From an uncultured Roseburia sp. (GTDB lineage: Bacteria > Bacillota > Clostridia > Lachnospirales > Lachnospiraceae): a stretch of DNA of 64,000 bases. The stretch lies in assembly GCA_947383215.1 (NCBI GenBank), contig CANDCP010000006.1:1-64000 (forward strand), read 5' to 3'. A program made the translations under genes and the position numbers. Each line of letters begins with the position of its first letter. Position 1 is the first letter of the stretch. The notes under the pieces are model-generated. The model made no database searches and was not told the DNA's origin. It saw nothing but the letters and a program-made list of their open reading frames with translations. Shown here piece after piece: positions 16,747-25,317 of this stretch.

Positions 16747-17322
16747 CTAAACGGGTTCGAGCATCAGCGACGACATCATGCAGACTCCCGCCGCGCCCGC
16801 CCCGATACACTGCGCCGCATTTCCGGCGGTAATTCCCCCGATCGCGTACACCGGAATTTCTACGCCCCGGCAGACTTCTTCCAGATAGGAAAGTCCCCTC
16901 GGCGGCGCTCCCTTTTTACAGTCCGTCGCAAAAATATGGCCCGCAATCACATAAGACGCTTTCGCGACCTCCGCCTCCCCGGCCTCCCGCAGGGAATGCA
17001 CGGACACGCCGATTTTCTCAAATCTCTTCCTCTGCTCCTCCTTCATCTCCATAAATGCGGCAAAAGAAAGATGCAGACGCAAAACGCCAAGCCGCTCGGC
17101 CACGCCCGGATATGTATGGATTATCAGCGGAACGCGGTATCTGTCACAGATTCCCTTGATCTGCCGCGCAAGCGCTTCATATTCTTCCTCACCTAAATCC
17201 TTCTCTCTCAAAATCACCGCCTCTACCCCGGATTTTGCGGCCTTTTCCACCCGGGCCGCAAATTGCTCGCCGGCCAGTTTGCGGTTTGTCACACAAATCA
17301 CTCTACACATAGACATAATCAT
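16747..17322 (-). CDS. thiE: Thiamine phosphate synthase (ThiE/TenI family)
   Basis: 191 residues, TIM-barrel type. Family marks are VICVTNRKL at the start, VILREKDL (the reactive-face Arg-Glu-Lys-Asp), and phosphate-binding loops YAIGGITAGN and GAGAAGVCMMSSLM at the end. It would join the pyrimidine and thiazole phosphates. Slightly shorter than typical ThiE (about 210), so a TenI-like thiazole tautomerase is an alternative. It overlaps thiH by about 20 bp and is last in the thi operon. Confidence 0.8.
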   Translation of the reverse strand: MIMSMCRVICVTNRKLAGEQFAARVEKAAKSGVEAVILREKDLGEEEYEALARQIKGICDRYRVPLIIHTYPGVAERLGVLRLHLSFAAFMEMKEEQRKRFEKIGVSVHSLREAGEAEVAKASYVIAGHIFATDCKKGAPPRGLSYLEEVCRGVEIPVYAIGGITAGNAAQCIGAGAAGVCMMSSLMLEPV

Positions 17323-18553
17323 TTAACACCGGCTGCAGCCCCTCTCCCGAAATATCGTGATACATCTCCTCAAGACTTCGCGCGTCCGATATCTCAAACT
17401 GCTCGTCGCCGGTTCCCTCCTCCTGCGTTCCCTCATACTTGCTCTCATGGTCTCCGATACCGGTCGAAACGCCGGCCGATACCTTGGTCGCCGCAATCTT
17501 TACGATTCCGTCCCGAAAATGCTGCTGCTCCCTTGAAGAAACCGTAATTCCCACATAAGGAAGAAAGATCCGGTATGCGCACAAAATCTGGCAGAGCTGC
17601 CGCTCGTGCACATCCATCGGATTGATCCGGTCGTTATTGATAATCGGGCGCAGTCTCGGGCAGGAAAGCGAATACTCTACATGCGGATACTTCCGCTGCA
17701 GATAATAGACATGGAGCGCGGACGCAAGCGCGTCTTTTCTAAAATCGGCAAGCCCAAGGAGCGCGGAAATGCCGACCCCGCGCATCCCGCCCAAAATAGC
17801 GCGCTCCTGCGCGTCAAATCGGTACGGGAAGACGCGCTTATGCCCCAGAAGATGCAGCGTTTCATACTTATCTGAATCGTAGGTCTCCTGAAATACGGTC
17901 ACATAATCCGCGCCGCACTCATGCAGATACCGGTACTCCTCGCTGTTGACCGGATAAATTTCAAGCCCTACGTTTCGAAAATACTTTGCCGCCATCTCGC
18001 ACGCCATTCCGATATAAGAAAGATCGCTCATGCTGCGGCTCTCGCCGGTCAGCATCAGGATTTCCTCAATCCCGGAATCGGCGATAATTTTCATCTCTTT
18101 TTCTATTTCCTCTTTTGTCAGCTTCTTCCTTACAATATCGTTGTAACAGTTAAAGCCGCAGTACACGCAGTAATTCTCACAATAATTGGCGATATAAAGC
18201 GGCGTAAAAATATAGACCGTGTTCCCGAAATGCTTTCCCGTCTCAATCTTGGCCCGCTTTGCCATCTCCTCTAAATACGGCAGGGCGGCCGGGGAGAGCA
18301 GCGCCTTGAAATCCTCTATACTGCAGACCTCATGCGCCAAAGCCCGTCTGACGTCCTCTTTTGTATACCGCCCGTATTCATAGCCGTTCCTCTCAGACAA
18401 CACCTTGTCCATAATGTCGGAAGAAATCTGCTCCATCCCCTCCATATACTCCATATGATTCGTGCGGCTTGCCGGCTCCCGCTCCAGGCGGTGCTTCTTT
18501 TGAAGCGCGGCCTCGCTCAACTTATCTGAATCCACAAAAAAACTGTTCTGCAT
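17303..18553 (-). CDS. thiH: 2-iminoacetate synthase ThiH (radical SAM)
   Basis: 416 residues from the ATG at 18553, with GAGGTGAGG upstream; a GTG three codons earlier is also possible. The radical-SAM cluster motif CENYCVYCGF (CX3CX2C) and MLTGESRS define it. It cleaves tyrosine to dehydroglycine, the oxygen-independent source of the thiazole C2-N3 unit, consistent with an anaerobe that lacks the ThiO route here. It follows thiG immediately. Confidence 0.94.
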   Translation of the reverse strand: MQNSFFVDSDKLSEAALQKKHRLEREPASRTNHMEYMEGMEQISSDIMDKVLSERNGYEYGRYTKEDVRRALAHEVCSIEDFKALLSPAALPYLEEMAKRAKIETGKHFGNTVYIFTPLYIANYCENYCVYCGFNCYNDIVRKKLTKEEIEKEMKIIADSGIEEILMLTGESRSMSDLSYIGMACEMAAKYFRNVGLEIYPVNSEEYRYLHECGADYVTVFQETYDSDKYETLHLLGHKRVFPYRFDAQERAILGGMRGVGISALLGLADFRKDALASALHVYYLQRKYPHVEYSLSCPRLRPIINNDRINPMDVHERQLCQILCAYRIFLPYVGITVSSREQQHFRDGIVKIAATKVSAGVSTGIGDHESKYEGTQEEGTGDEQFEISDARSLEEMYHDISGEGLQPVLNDYVYV

Positions 18554-18564
18554 TTCCCTCACCT

Positions 18565-19335
18565 CTAATCTCTCAAAAATCCCGTCAGCGGATCCGATGC
18601 GGAGGCTCCGCGCTCTAACACTCTCCCAAGCCCGGACAGATAAGCCGCCCGCCCCGCTTCGATTGCATGCTTAAACGCCCCCGCCATCGCCGGAATATCT
18701 CCCGCCGTCGCTATCGCCGTGTTTGCCATAATCGCGGCCGCTCCCATCTCCATTGCCTCGCAGGCCTGGGACGGCTTTCCGATTCCCGCGTCCACAATCA
18801 CAGGCAGGTCGATCTCATCAATGATAATCTGAATAAATTCTTTCGTCGCAAGCCCCTTGTTGGAACCAATCGGCGATGCGAGCGGCATCACCGCAGCCGC
18901 CCCGGCGTCGGCGAGCGCTCTCGCCGTATACAAATCGGGATACATATACGGCAGGACGACAAACCCTTCCTTTACCAGCATTTTTGTAGCCTTTACGGTT
19001 TCCTGATTGTCCGGCAGCAGATATTTGCTGTCTTTCATAATTTCTATCTTTACAAAATTTCCGCAGCCGATCTCTCTGGCCATACGCGCAATGCGCACCG
19101 CCTCATCCGCCGTCCTCGCGCCGGAAGTATTCGGCAACAGCGTAACGTGATCCGGAATATAATCTAAAATATTTTCATCCTTCTTTGTGTTGGTCCTGCG
19201 GACGGCAAGCGTAATGATTTCGGCCCCCGCGTTTTCTACCGCAGCCCTGATAAGCTCCATAGAGTACTTTCCCGACCCCAAAATAAATCTCGACGTAAAT
19301 TCTTTTCCGCCTAAAACAAAGGTATCTCTTTCCAT
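18565..19335 (-). CDS. thiG: Thiazole synthase ThiG
   Basis: 256 residues, normal length. It begins with [19 protein letters not shown] and contains AVRRTN, the VLPY segment, [12 protein letters not shown] and [21 protein letters not shown], the classic ThiG phosphate-binding loop. It makes the thiazole phosphate carboxylate from DXP, dehydroglycine and ThiS thiocarboxylate. Starts 3 bases after the thiF stop. Confidence 0.95.
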   Translation of the reverse strand: MERDTFVLGGKEFTSRFILGSGKYSMELIRAAVENAGAEIITLAVRRTNTKKDENILDYIPDHVTLLPNTSGARTADEAVRIARMAREIGCGNFVKIEIMKDSKYLLPDNQETVKATKMLVKEGFVVLPYMYPDLYTARALADAGAAAVMPLASPIGSNKGLATKEFIQIIIDEIDLPVIVDAGIGKPSQACEAMEMGAAAIMANTAIATAGDIPAMAGAFKHAIEAGRAAYLSGLGRVLERGASASDPLTGFLRD

Positions 19336-19338
19336 TTT

Positions 19339-19986
19339 CTATTCTCCTGTCAAAATTAATTCCAATATTTTGTTCGCCTGGTGCGCCGCGCAGAGCATCA
19401 CGCGCGGAGCCGTCAGGCCGCCGTAGACAGCCGCATCTTTTTTGCCGTCCCCGCACAGATAATAGCGCCCTGTGATCTTTCTTGTCAAAATAGAGTTGCT
19501 GTCCCCAAATCCTGCCATTCCGGAGGCTCCGACTAGATATTTTTCGGGGAAACGCGTCAGCACGTAATTGGTCAGCATCGCCTTTTCCTCCGGCGCGTCG
19601 AAGGCCTCGCAGATAAACGCTTCCTCCTCCAAAAGTCCGCCGATATTCTCTTCGGTTATTTTGACACAGTCCGTCCTCACCGAAAGATACGGATGAATCG
19701 CAAGCAGATTTTCCTTAAGCGCCTCTGTCTTTTTCTGTCCCACCTGATCCGCGCGGTACTGCTGCCGGTTTAAATTTGTGAGATCCACACAGTCAAAATC
19801 GATCAGATGCAGACTGCCGACGCCGCATCTCGCCAGCGCTACCGCGATATTGGAACCCAGCCCTCCAAGGCCGCAAATCGCAACGCCCGCATTTCCGATT
19901 TTATCCTGACATTCTTTTGTGTGGCGGATTTCCAGCGCATTTTGTATCTCCTGTTTTGTCGGCGCCCCCTGTTTGCTCCCGCACAT
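19339..19986 (-). CDS. thiF: ThiF-type ThiS adenylyltransferase
   Basis: 215 residues of the E1-like fold. The nucleotide-binding loop is VAICGLGGLGSNIAVALARCGVG, followed by LHLIDFDCVDLTNLNRQQY with the adenylating Arg and Gln. It is the short clostridial form paired with ThiS, activating the ThiS C-terminus. AGGAGG precedes the ATG, 2 bases after the thiS stop. Confidence 0.93.
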   Translation of the reverse strand: MCGSKQGAPTKQEIQNALEIRHTKECQDKIGNAGVAICGLGGLGSNIAVALARCGVGSLHLIDFDCVDLTNLNRQQYRADQVGQKKTEALKENLLAIHPYLSVRTDCVKITEENIGGLLEEEAFICEAFDAPEEKAMLTNYVLTRFPEKYLVGASGMAGFGDSNSILTRKITGRYYLCGDGKKDAAVYGGLTAPRVMLCAAHQANKILELILTGE

Positions 19987-19988
19987 TT

Positions 19989-20186
19989 TCAGCCTCCTCC
20001 CACAAAGCTTACCACTTCTATGACATCGCCGTCCTGCAATACCCTGCTTTCATATTCGGCCTTTGGCACAATCTCTCCGTTGCACTCCACTGCAATCCGG
20101 TCCTTTTTATATCCGTTTTGCTCCAGATAACGCGCAAGCGTTACTCCATCAGCCGCATCTATGCGTTCTCCGTTTACCTGTACCAT
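19989..20186 (-). CDS. thiS: ThiS sulfur carrier protein
   Basis: 65 residues from the ATG at 20186, preceded by GAGGAGG; an in-frame extension upstream would translate through the leader hairpin and is rejected. Ubiquitin-like fold with MVQVNGERID at the start and the required diglycine tail, here SFVGGG. It carries the thiocarboxylate sulfur to ThiG. First gene of the operon. Confidence 0.94.
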   Translation of the reverse strand: MVQVNGERIDAADGVTLARYLEQNGYKKDRIAVECNGEIVPKAEYESRVLQDGDVIEVVSFVGGG

Positions 20187-20274
20187 ACGTATATCCTCCT
20201 CTCGCACGAGTACACAAAAGCCGCACAAAAACATACACCCGTGGTGGTGTACCCCTTTGTGCGGCTTTTGCGCA
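20187..20274 (-). ncRNA. Structured leader RNA upstream of thiS
   Basis: Between the predicted transcription start and thiS lies a strong hairpin. Arms 20216-20229 and 20256-20269 (AAAAGCCGCACAAA and its exact complement) enclose an inner TACACC/GGTGTA stem. No TPP-riboswitch signature was found. A conserved 'thiS' RNA motif is reported from comparative surveys in Firmicutes; I cannot confirm a match here. It may act as a cis-regulator or attenuator. Confidence 0.55.
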
Positions 20275-20280
20275 TGACTT

Positions 20281-20310
20281 ATTATAAACAAGATTGCACA
20301 TTTCTGTCAA
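20281..20310 (-). promoter_or_regulatory. Promoter of the thi operon
   Basis: Minus-strand TTGACA (20305-20310) and TATAAT (20281-20286) are both full consensus, with an 18-bp spacer. They lie about 100 bp before thiS. Confidence 0.8.
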
Positions 20311-20325
20311 CCCTTATTTCTGAAA

Positions 20326-20368
20326 CGGGAGACGAGAACCCTCAAAACCGGGGTTCTCTCCCTCTCCC
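20326..20368 (-). terminator. Hairpin terminator after the SpoIID-like gene
   Basis: GAGAACCC (20334-20341) pairs with GGGTTCTC (20351-20358), extended by outer GGGAG/CTCCC pairing. It sits 3 bp beyond the stop codon of the upstream minus-strand gene. The T-run is short. Confidence 0.5.
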
Positions 20369-20370
20369 GC

Positions 20371-21627
20371 TTAAAACAGCTCTGCAATTCTCGACACTGC
20401 CACATAAATCTCGGATATTCTGTACCATGTCCGAAAATCCACAACCCCGGTCACCGGAAGTCCGAATACCGACTGAAATTTTTCAACGGCCTCTCTCGTC
20501 GCCGGCCCGAAAATTCCGTCCGCGCGGATGCTCGGAAGCGCCGGATAACTCTGCGCGATTCGATTCAACTGTTCCTGCATCTGGCGTACCTTCGGCCCCT
20601 GGGAGCCGACTCTAAGGTCGCTGCCCGGCCACGACGCCGGCACGCCGCTAATCTCATCGGCAGTGTTGATAAACATGCTGCTTCCATAGTAATATCTCAG
20701 GATCTCGATGGCAGAATACCCCTGATCCGCCAAAAACTTCGACCCCCACTGCGTCATCCAGTTCGGACAGGTCACGTTCTGTCCGTCGCAGTACTGTGTC
20801 AGAATCGGCTGGCGCACGCCCGGTCTCGACAGATAATTCGCAAACATCTCATCTACAATCTGCGAAATGTTTGAATAAATATTTCTGCCGTAGATAAATT
20901 TATGATCGTACGCCGTGGAGGATGTAATTGTAAAGTTATATCCCTGATTCCGGTACCACTCCGTATAAACACGGTTTAAGGTGAAGGACATAATTGCCAG
21001 AATGTTTGCTCTAAGGCTTGCATCCGGCCACGTCGCATATATTTCGCTGGAAGCGACATTTTTAATATAATCCCTGTACCGGATGTAGTATTCCGGGGCC
21101 GTACTGTCTGTGGGCGCGCCGTCATGTACGATTATATATTCCGGAATCACCACGCGGCTCAAAACAATCTCGCCGGTTTCCGAAACGGGCTTAATCTCTG
21201 CCTCCGGTATTTTCGGCGGATAATTGCCGTAAAGCGTGTTTGCCCCGATCACAATATTTTCCTCCGCCGGTCCGACCACATCGTCGCTCCTGAGATTTAC
21301 CGGCTGAATCGCCGTCTCCTCCGGCAAAACGGCAATGCCCGAGATGTCGATCGGCCGGTATCCCGGCGCGGAAACCTCAACGGTATACTCCGCGTACGGC
21401 TGTCTCTCCGACGGCTCCATACTAAGCTCCAGCGGCGGCGTATTTACCTCTATGACCGGCGTCTGTCCGGATTCGTCCGTCTCCAGCTCCTCCACCGTCT
21501 GGGTAGGATTTCCGGTGTAGGATACCGTAACCTTCGCGTCTTTTATCGGCTCCGCCCCCACAGCGGTCGTCACGTTTATCTGAAGTTTGCCTCTTTCAAA
21601 AGTCTGCATGGCTTTAAGATTGGACAT
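20371..21627 (-). CDS. SpoIID/LytB-like protein with C-terminal peptidoglycan-binding domain
   Basis: 418 residues without a signal peptide. An N-terminal beta-rich region (about 12-115) resembles carboxypeptidase-regulatory-like domains. The middle (about 160-320, from VIPEYIIVHDGAP through SEIYATWP, AIMSFTLNRVYTEWY and ILTQYCDG) resembles the SpoIID-type amidase-enhancer fold. The C-terminus (about 340-405) is a PG_binding_1 domain (GPKVRQMQEQLNRI, DGIFGPATREAVEKFQ). The missing export signal fits a spore-associated protein made inside the mother cell or forespore, which is inference. Its own terminator follows. Confidence 0.7.
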   Translation of the reverse strand: MSNLKAMQTFERGKLQINVTTAVGAEPIKDAKVTVSYTGNPTQTVEELETDESGQTPVIEVNTPPLELSMEPSERQPYAEYTVEVSAPGYRPIDISGIAVLPEETAIQPVNLRSDDVVGPAEENIVIGANTLYGNYPPKIPEAEIKPVSETGEIVLSRVVIPEYIIVHDGAPTDSTAPEYYIRYRDYIKNVASSEIYATWPDASLRANILAIMSFTLNRVYTEWYRNQGYNFTITSSTAYDHKFIYGRNIYSNISQIVDEMFANYLSRPGVRQPILTQYCDGQNVTCPNWMTQWGSKFLADQGYSAIEILRYYYGSSMFINTADEISGVPASWPGSDLRVGSQGPKVRQMQEQLNRIAQSYPALPSIRADGIFGPATREAVEKFQSVFGLPVTGVVDFRTWYRISEIYVAVSRIAELF

Positions 21628-21698
21628 GGCATCACAATCCTTTTTTCACGATTCATTCCAATATATGGCCGTTTTAAAAAAATGTGCATGTCCATTGC

Positions 21699-22391
21699 TC
21701 AATAAAATCCCGCAAACAGCGACGCGCCAAAAACCGTTATCAGCCCTGAAACCACAATCGACAGACTGCTCATCGCCCCCTCGACTTCTCCCATCTCCAT
21801 CGCGCGCGTCGTCCCGACCGCATGCGAGGAAGTTCCGATCGCGATTCCCCTCGCCACCGGCTCTTCAATACGAAACAGCTTACAGACCGCCTCCGCAGTA
21901 ATATTTCCAAACACGCCGGTAAGGATAATTACCGCCACCGTAATTGTGACAATCCCGCCCGCCTCCTCTGACACGCCGATTCCGATCGCCGTCGTAATCG
22001 ACTTCGGAAGCAGCGTTACATATTGCTCATGCGTCAGACGAAATAACGCGGAAATCCCAAGAACGCTGACAAGGCTTGTCAGCACTCCCGATACAATTCC
22101 CGCAAGGATCGCTTTTCTATGTCGCTTCAAAATCTCAAGCTGCCGGTATAAAGGAAGCGCCAGGCATACCGTCGCCGGCGTCAGAAGATAACTGATATAT
22201 TTCGCGCCTTCATAATACACGTCGTAGTCGACCTGAAACACCGCCAGAAAAAGCATGACGAACAAAATGGAAATCAACAGCGGGTTGTAAATCGCTTTCT
22301 TCCATTTTCGTTTTACAGATAGCCCAAGCCCGTACCCGGCCAGACTGACCAACACGCCGAAAAAGAGCGAGTCCACAAATAATTTACTCAT
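21699..22391 (-). CDS. lrgB: LrgB family membrane protein
   Basis: 230 residues with about six hydrophobic segments. The conserved LrgB block is PKSITTAIGIGVSEEAGG, followed by GIAIGTSSHAVGTTRAMEMGEVEGAMSSLS. It works with an LrgA/CidA partner; current views of the family include autolysis control and pyruvate or metabolite transport. It overlaps lrgA by 8 bp. Confidence 0.92.
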   Translation of the reverse strand: MSKLFVDSLFFGVLVSLAGYGLGLSVKRKWKKAIYNPLLISILFVMLFLAVFQVDYDVYYEGAKYISYLLTPATVCLALPLYRQLEILKRHRKAILAGIVSGVLTSLVSVLGISALFRLTHEQYVTLLPKSITTAIGIGVSEEAGGIVTITVAVIILTGVFGNITAEAVCKLFRIEEPVARGIAIGTSSHAVGTTRAMEMGEVEGAMSSLSIVVSGLITVFGASLFAGFY

Positions 22392-22740
22392 GTCCGCGCC
22401 CCCTTTTTATGACGAACTGCGTTATTTTCCCGGAAACTGCCATGACAAGTACGGTCGTCAAAAAGATAACCGCCAAAACCGGCAGCCAGATTTTCTCGAC
22501 GTCAGCCCAGGAATCCAAAATCCCCACTGCCGCCGGGATAAACATCACAGGCATAATTTCCACCAGAAAATCTCCCGTTTCCTTTACCGTTTCGTACGGT
22601 ATCACGCCCGTGACAAGCGCGGCCAGCATGAGGATTAACCCGTAAATACTTGCCGGCGCCGAAAACGGGAGAACAAGGCGGCACGCCTCCCCCAAAAAAG
22701 AGACAAACAAGATAACTCCAAACTGTTTCAAATATTTCAT
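22384..22740 (-). CDS. lrgA: LrgA/CidA family holin-like protein
   Basis: 118 residues, four predicted membrane segments. It has the CidA/LrgA pattern LVLPFSAPASIYGLILMLAAL and FLVEIMPVMFIPAAVGIL. Paired and translationally overlapping with lrgB. No adjacent LytTR regulator is present. Confidence 0.9.
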   Translation of the reverse strand: MKYLKQFGVILFVSFLGEACRLVLPFSAPASIYGLILMLAALVTGVIPYETVKETGDFLVEIMPVMFIPAAVGILDSWADVEKIWLPVLAVIFLTTVLVMAVSGKITQFVIKRGRGHE

Positions 22741-22839
22741 ACGTATCCCTCAATTCTTTTTATCTGCGAATCCCACGGATAGCGACAACTTATCCTTATT
22801 CTTCCCAATTTGTAACGATATTAAAGTTGATTTTAAAGA

Positions 22840-23703
22840 TCAGGCGCCTTTTTTCTTCTCATTCTCATCCGCCGCCGTCTCCGTTTCCTCCTCGCTCCCC
22901 CCAATCAGATTTGACAGAGGCTTAAACTGATACCCCATCTCTTCCCACTTTGTCAGCAGTTCATCCAAAATCTCTCCGTTTGTCTTAGAGGTGCTGTGCA
23001 GCAATACGATCGCCCCCGGATGAATCCGCTTAAGCAGTTTATCAAACGCCTCCTCCTTCGTCGGCTGCTTATCCTCATACCAATCTACATAGGCAAGGCT
23101 CCAGAAGAACGTGTGATAACCCAGCTTCTTGGCCATCTCCAAATTTTTTGCGCTGTATTTTCCCTGCGGCGGCCGATAATACTTTTTGATTTCCTGTCCC
23201 GTAATCTTCTTATACAGAGAGGCGACGTCGTCCACCTCTTTCCGGAAGGAATCGAGATCCGCAATAGAAGACATATCCGGATGGTGATATGTATGGTTTC
23301 CCACCGCGTGGCCCTCTTCGGCCATCCTCTTTACAATGTCGGGGCTCGTTTCCAGAAAATGTCCGACAACAAAAAACGTTCCCGGCGCACTGTGTTTTTT
23401 TAGCGCATCCAATATCTTTTCCGTATTTCCGTTCTCGTATCCGCAGTCAAACGTCAGATAAATTATTTTTTCCTGACTGTCCCCGACATAGTAGGCGTCA
23501 TTCTTCTTTAACTCTTCGGCAGACGCGTTTCCGGTAGGCTTCGTCCCCTCCTCCCCAAATCCCAGGCCCCAGTTATCGGCCTTTGGCACTATGGTAAAGG
23601 TTCCCTGCCATTTTTCTACCGCCATGCGGGCGCCGCGCCCTCCGAAAAAGACGATCACAAGCAGCAGCGAAGCCAGCAGCCATTTCTTTTTGTCTTTTTT
23701 CAT
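22840..23703 (-). CDS. pdaA: PdaA-type polysaccharide deacetylase
   Basis: 287 residues. One N-terminal membrane anchor (about 8-28) is followed by an NodB-homology domain: TFDCGYENGNTEKIL, TFFVVGHFL, GNHTYHHPDM (metal-binding histidines), YYRPPQGKYS and IVLLHS. The TFDxGYENG form is that of Bacillus PdaA, which makes muramic-delta-lactam in spore cortex. TFDC in place of the commoner TFDD or FDN should be noted when judging catalysis. The tail is Lys/Glu rich. GGAG precedes the ATG. Confidence 0.85.
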   Translation of the reverse strand: MKKDKKKWLLASLLLVIVFFGGRGARMAVEKWQGTFTIVPKADNWGLGFGEEGTKPTGNASAEELKKNDAYYVGDSQEKIIYLTFDCGYENGNTEKILDALKKHSAPGTFFVVGHFLETSPDIVKRMAEEGHAVGNHTYHHPDMSSIADLDSFRKEVDDVASLYKKITGQEIKKYYRPPQGKYSAKNLEMAKKLGYHTFFWSLAYVDWYEDKQPTKEEAFDKLLKRIHPGAIVLLHSTSKTNGEILDELLTKWEEMGYQFKPLSNLIGGSEEETETAADENEKKKGA

Positions 23704-23715
23704 AATACTCCATAT

Positions 23716-23752
23716 AAAAAAGTCCTTACCAAAATATATGGCGGGGACTTTT
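23716..23752 (-). terminator. Terminator after metY
   Basis: On the minus strand AAAAGTCC pairs with GGACTTTT (arms 23745-23752 and 23718-23725), followed by further T. It lies between the metY stop and the pdaA start. Confidence 0.7.
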
Positions 23753-23772
23753 CCAGTATTATGAAATTCTGT

Positions 23773-25077
23773 TTACAGCGACCGAAAAGCTTCTTCCAGG
23801 TCTTCTATGATATCGTCGATATTTTCGGTTCCGACAGACAACCGGATCGTATTCGGCCGAATGCCCTGTTCGGCCAGCTCCGCATCATTCAGCTGTGAAT
23901 GCGTCGTCGACGCCGGATGAATGACCAGAGATTTTACGTCCGCCACATTCGCAAGCAGAGAGAAGATTTCCAGGTTATCAATAAATTTCTTCGCTTCCGC
24001 CTCCCCTCCCTTTATCTCAAACGTAAAAATCGAACCTCCGCCCTTCGGAAAATATTTCCGGTACAATTCCTGCTGCCGCTCGTCGTGCGAGACTGCCGGA
24101 TGATTTACTTTCTCCACCATCGGATGACGGTCAAGATATTCGACCACCTTCCCCGCATTTTCAACGTGGCGCTCTACGCGCAGCGACAAGGTCTCGAGGC
24201 CCTGCAGCAACAGAAACGCATGAAACGGAGAAATTGTAGCCCCCGTATCCCGCAAAAGCACCGCCCGAATCTTTGTCACAAAAGCGGCCGCCCCCGCCGC
24301 TTGCGTAAAACTGACTCCGTGATAACTCGGGTTTGGCTCCGTCAAAGACAAAAACTTTCCGGACGCCTCCCAGTCAAATTTACCGCCGTCGACAATCACT
24401 CCGCCGATCGCCGTTCCGTGTCCGCCGATAAATTTCGTGGCGGAATGTACGACAATGTCCGCGCCATATTCAAACGGACGCACCAGATACGGCGTCGCGA
24501 ACGTATTGTCGACAACCAGCGGAATCCGATGCGCGTGCGCAATTTTTGCAATCTCTTCAATATCCGACACATCCGAGTTCGGATTCCCAAGCGTCTCAAT
24601 ATAAACCGCTTTCGTGTTCTCCCGGATCGCCCCCGAAAGAGCCTTTGGATCCGGATCCGTAAACGTCGTCGTGATTCCGTACTGGGGCAGCGTATGCGCG
24701 AGCAAATTATACGTTCCCCCGTAAATATTTTTGGCCGCGACAATATGGTCGCCGTTCTGCGCCAAATTTAAGATGGTATAAGTAATGGCGGCCGCCCCCG
24801 AAGCCGTCGCCAGCGCCGCAACGCCGCCTTCCAACGCCGCAACGCGCTTCTCAAACGCATCCTCCGTCGGATTCGTCAGTCTTCCGTAAATATTTCCGGC
24901 ATCCTGTAAATGAAAGCGCGCCTGCGCGTGCTCGCTGTTGTGAAACACGTACGACGACGTTTGATAAATCGGAACGGCCCTTGCGTCGGTCGCAGGGTCC
25001 GCCTCCTCCTGCCCCACATGCAGCTGTAACGTTTCAAATTTTAATTTCCGCTCTTCCCGGCTTAATTTTTTCCCCAT
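23773..25077 (-). CDS. metY: O-acetylhomoserine sulfhydrylase (Cys/Met metabolism PLP enzyme)
   Basis: 434 residues from the ATG at 25077, which has GAGGAAGAG upstream and matches the family start ([12 protein letters not shown]). PLP enzyme marks include [32 protein letters not shown] with the PLP-binding lysine, and the C-terminal [12 protein letters not shown] and RLSVGTEN. The [11 protein letters not shown] segment and overall length fit MetY rather than MetB or MetC. It makes homocysteine or methionine precursor from O-acetylhomoserine and sulfide. Monocistronic, with its own strong promoter and terminator. Confidence 0.92.
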   Translation of the reverse strand: MGKKLSREERKLKFETLQLHVGQEEADPATDARAVPIYQTSSYVFHNSEHAQARFHLQDAGNIYGRLTNPTEDAFEKRVAALEGGVAALATASGAAAITYTILNLAQNGDHIVAAKNIYGGTYNLLAHTLPQYGITTTFTDPDPKALSGAIRENTKAVYIETLGNPNSDVSDIEEIAKIAHAHRIPLVVDNTFATPYLVRPFEYGADIVVHSATKFIGGHGTAIGGVIVDGGKFDWEASGKFLSLTEPNPSYHGVSFTQAAGAAAFVTKIRAVLLRDTGATISPFHAFLLLQGLETLSLRVERHVENAGKVVEYLDRHPMVEKVNHPAVSHDERQQELYRKYFPKGGGSIFTFEIKGGEAEAKKFIDNLEIFSLLANVADVKSLVIHPASTTHSQLNDAELAEQGIRPNTIRLSVGTENIDDIIEDLEEAFRSL

Positions 25078-25141
25078 ATCTCTTCCTCTTTTCTCTCTGT
25101 TTGCAAGTATTCCTATTGAGTTAGTATGTTTTATGGGTCTG

Positions 25142-25170
25142 ATTATACCGTTCTTTCCACAATCTGTCAA
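25142..25170 (-). promoter_or_regulatory. Consensus promoter of metY
   Basis: Minus-strand TTGACA (25165-25170), a 17-bp spacer and TATAAT (25142-25147) are a perfect vegetative promoter. The ~60-nt leader has no SAM-riboswitch pattern, but includes AACTCAATAGGAATAC, loosely like a CymR-type site (weak). Confidence 0.88.
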
Positions 25171-25193
25171 CATAAAATTGACGCCGCCGCACG

Positions 25194-25232
25194 AAAAAGA
25201 GGAAACTTCGAATCTTTGAAACCGGTTCCTCT
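25194..25232 (-). terminator. Terminator after ptsI
   Basis: On the minus strand AGAGGAACC pairs with GTTTCCTCT (arms 25224-25232 and 25198-25206), followed by five T. A second 9-bp stem, ATGCGGCGG/CCGCCGCAT (25253-25279), lies between it and the ptsI stop. Confidence 0.8.
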
Positions 25233-25317
25233 CACACTGCGGCAGGACGCATATGCGGCGGCTTTCCTCTCCGCCGCATCGCGTTCCCGCCTGAGGGGCC
25301 CTCTTTCCTCCCCGGAC

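Noticed and set aside
20187..20310. TPP riboswitch before thiS
   Set aside because: I could not find the CTGAGA-type and other conserved TPP aptamer segments on the minus strand; only a simple hairpin is present.
25078..25317. SAM riboswitch upstream of metY
   Set aside because: The leader from the predicted start site is only about 60 nt, and the region contains the ptsI terminator and a GC hairpin, with no S-box-like arrangement.
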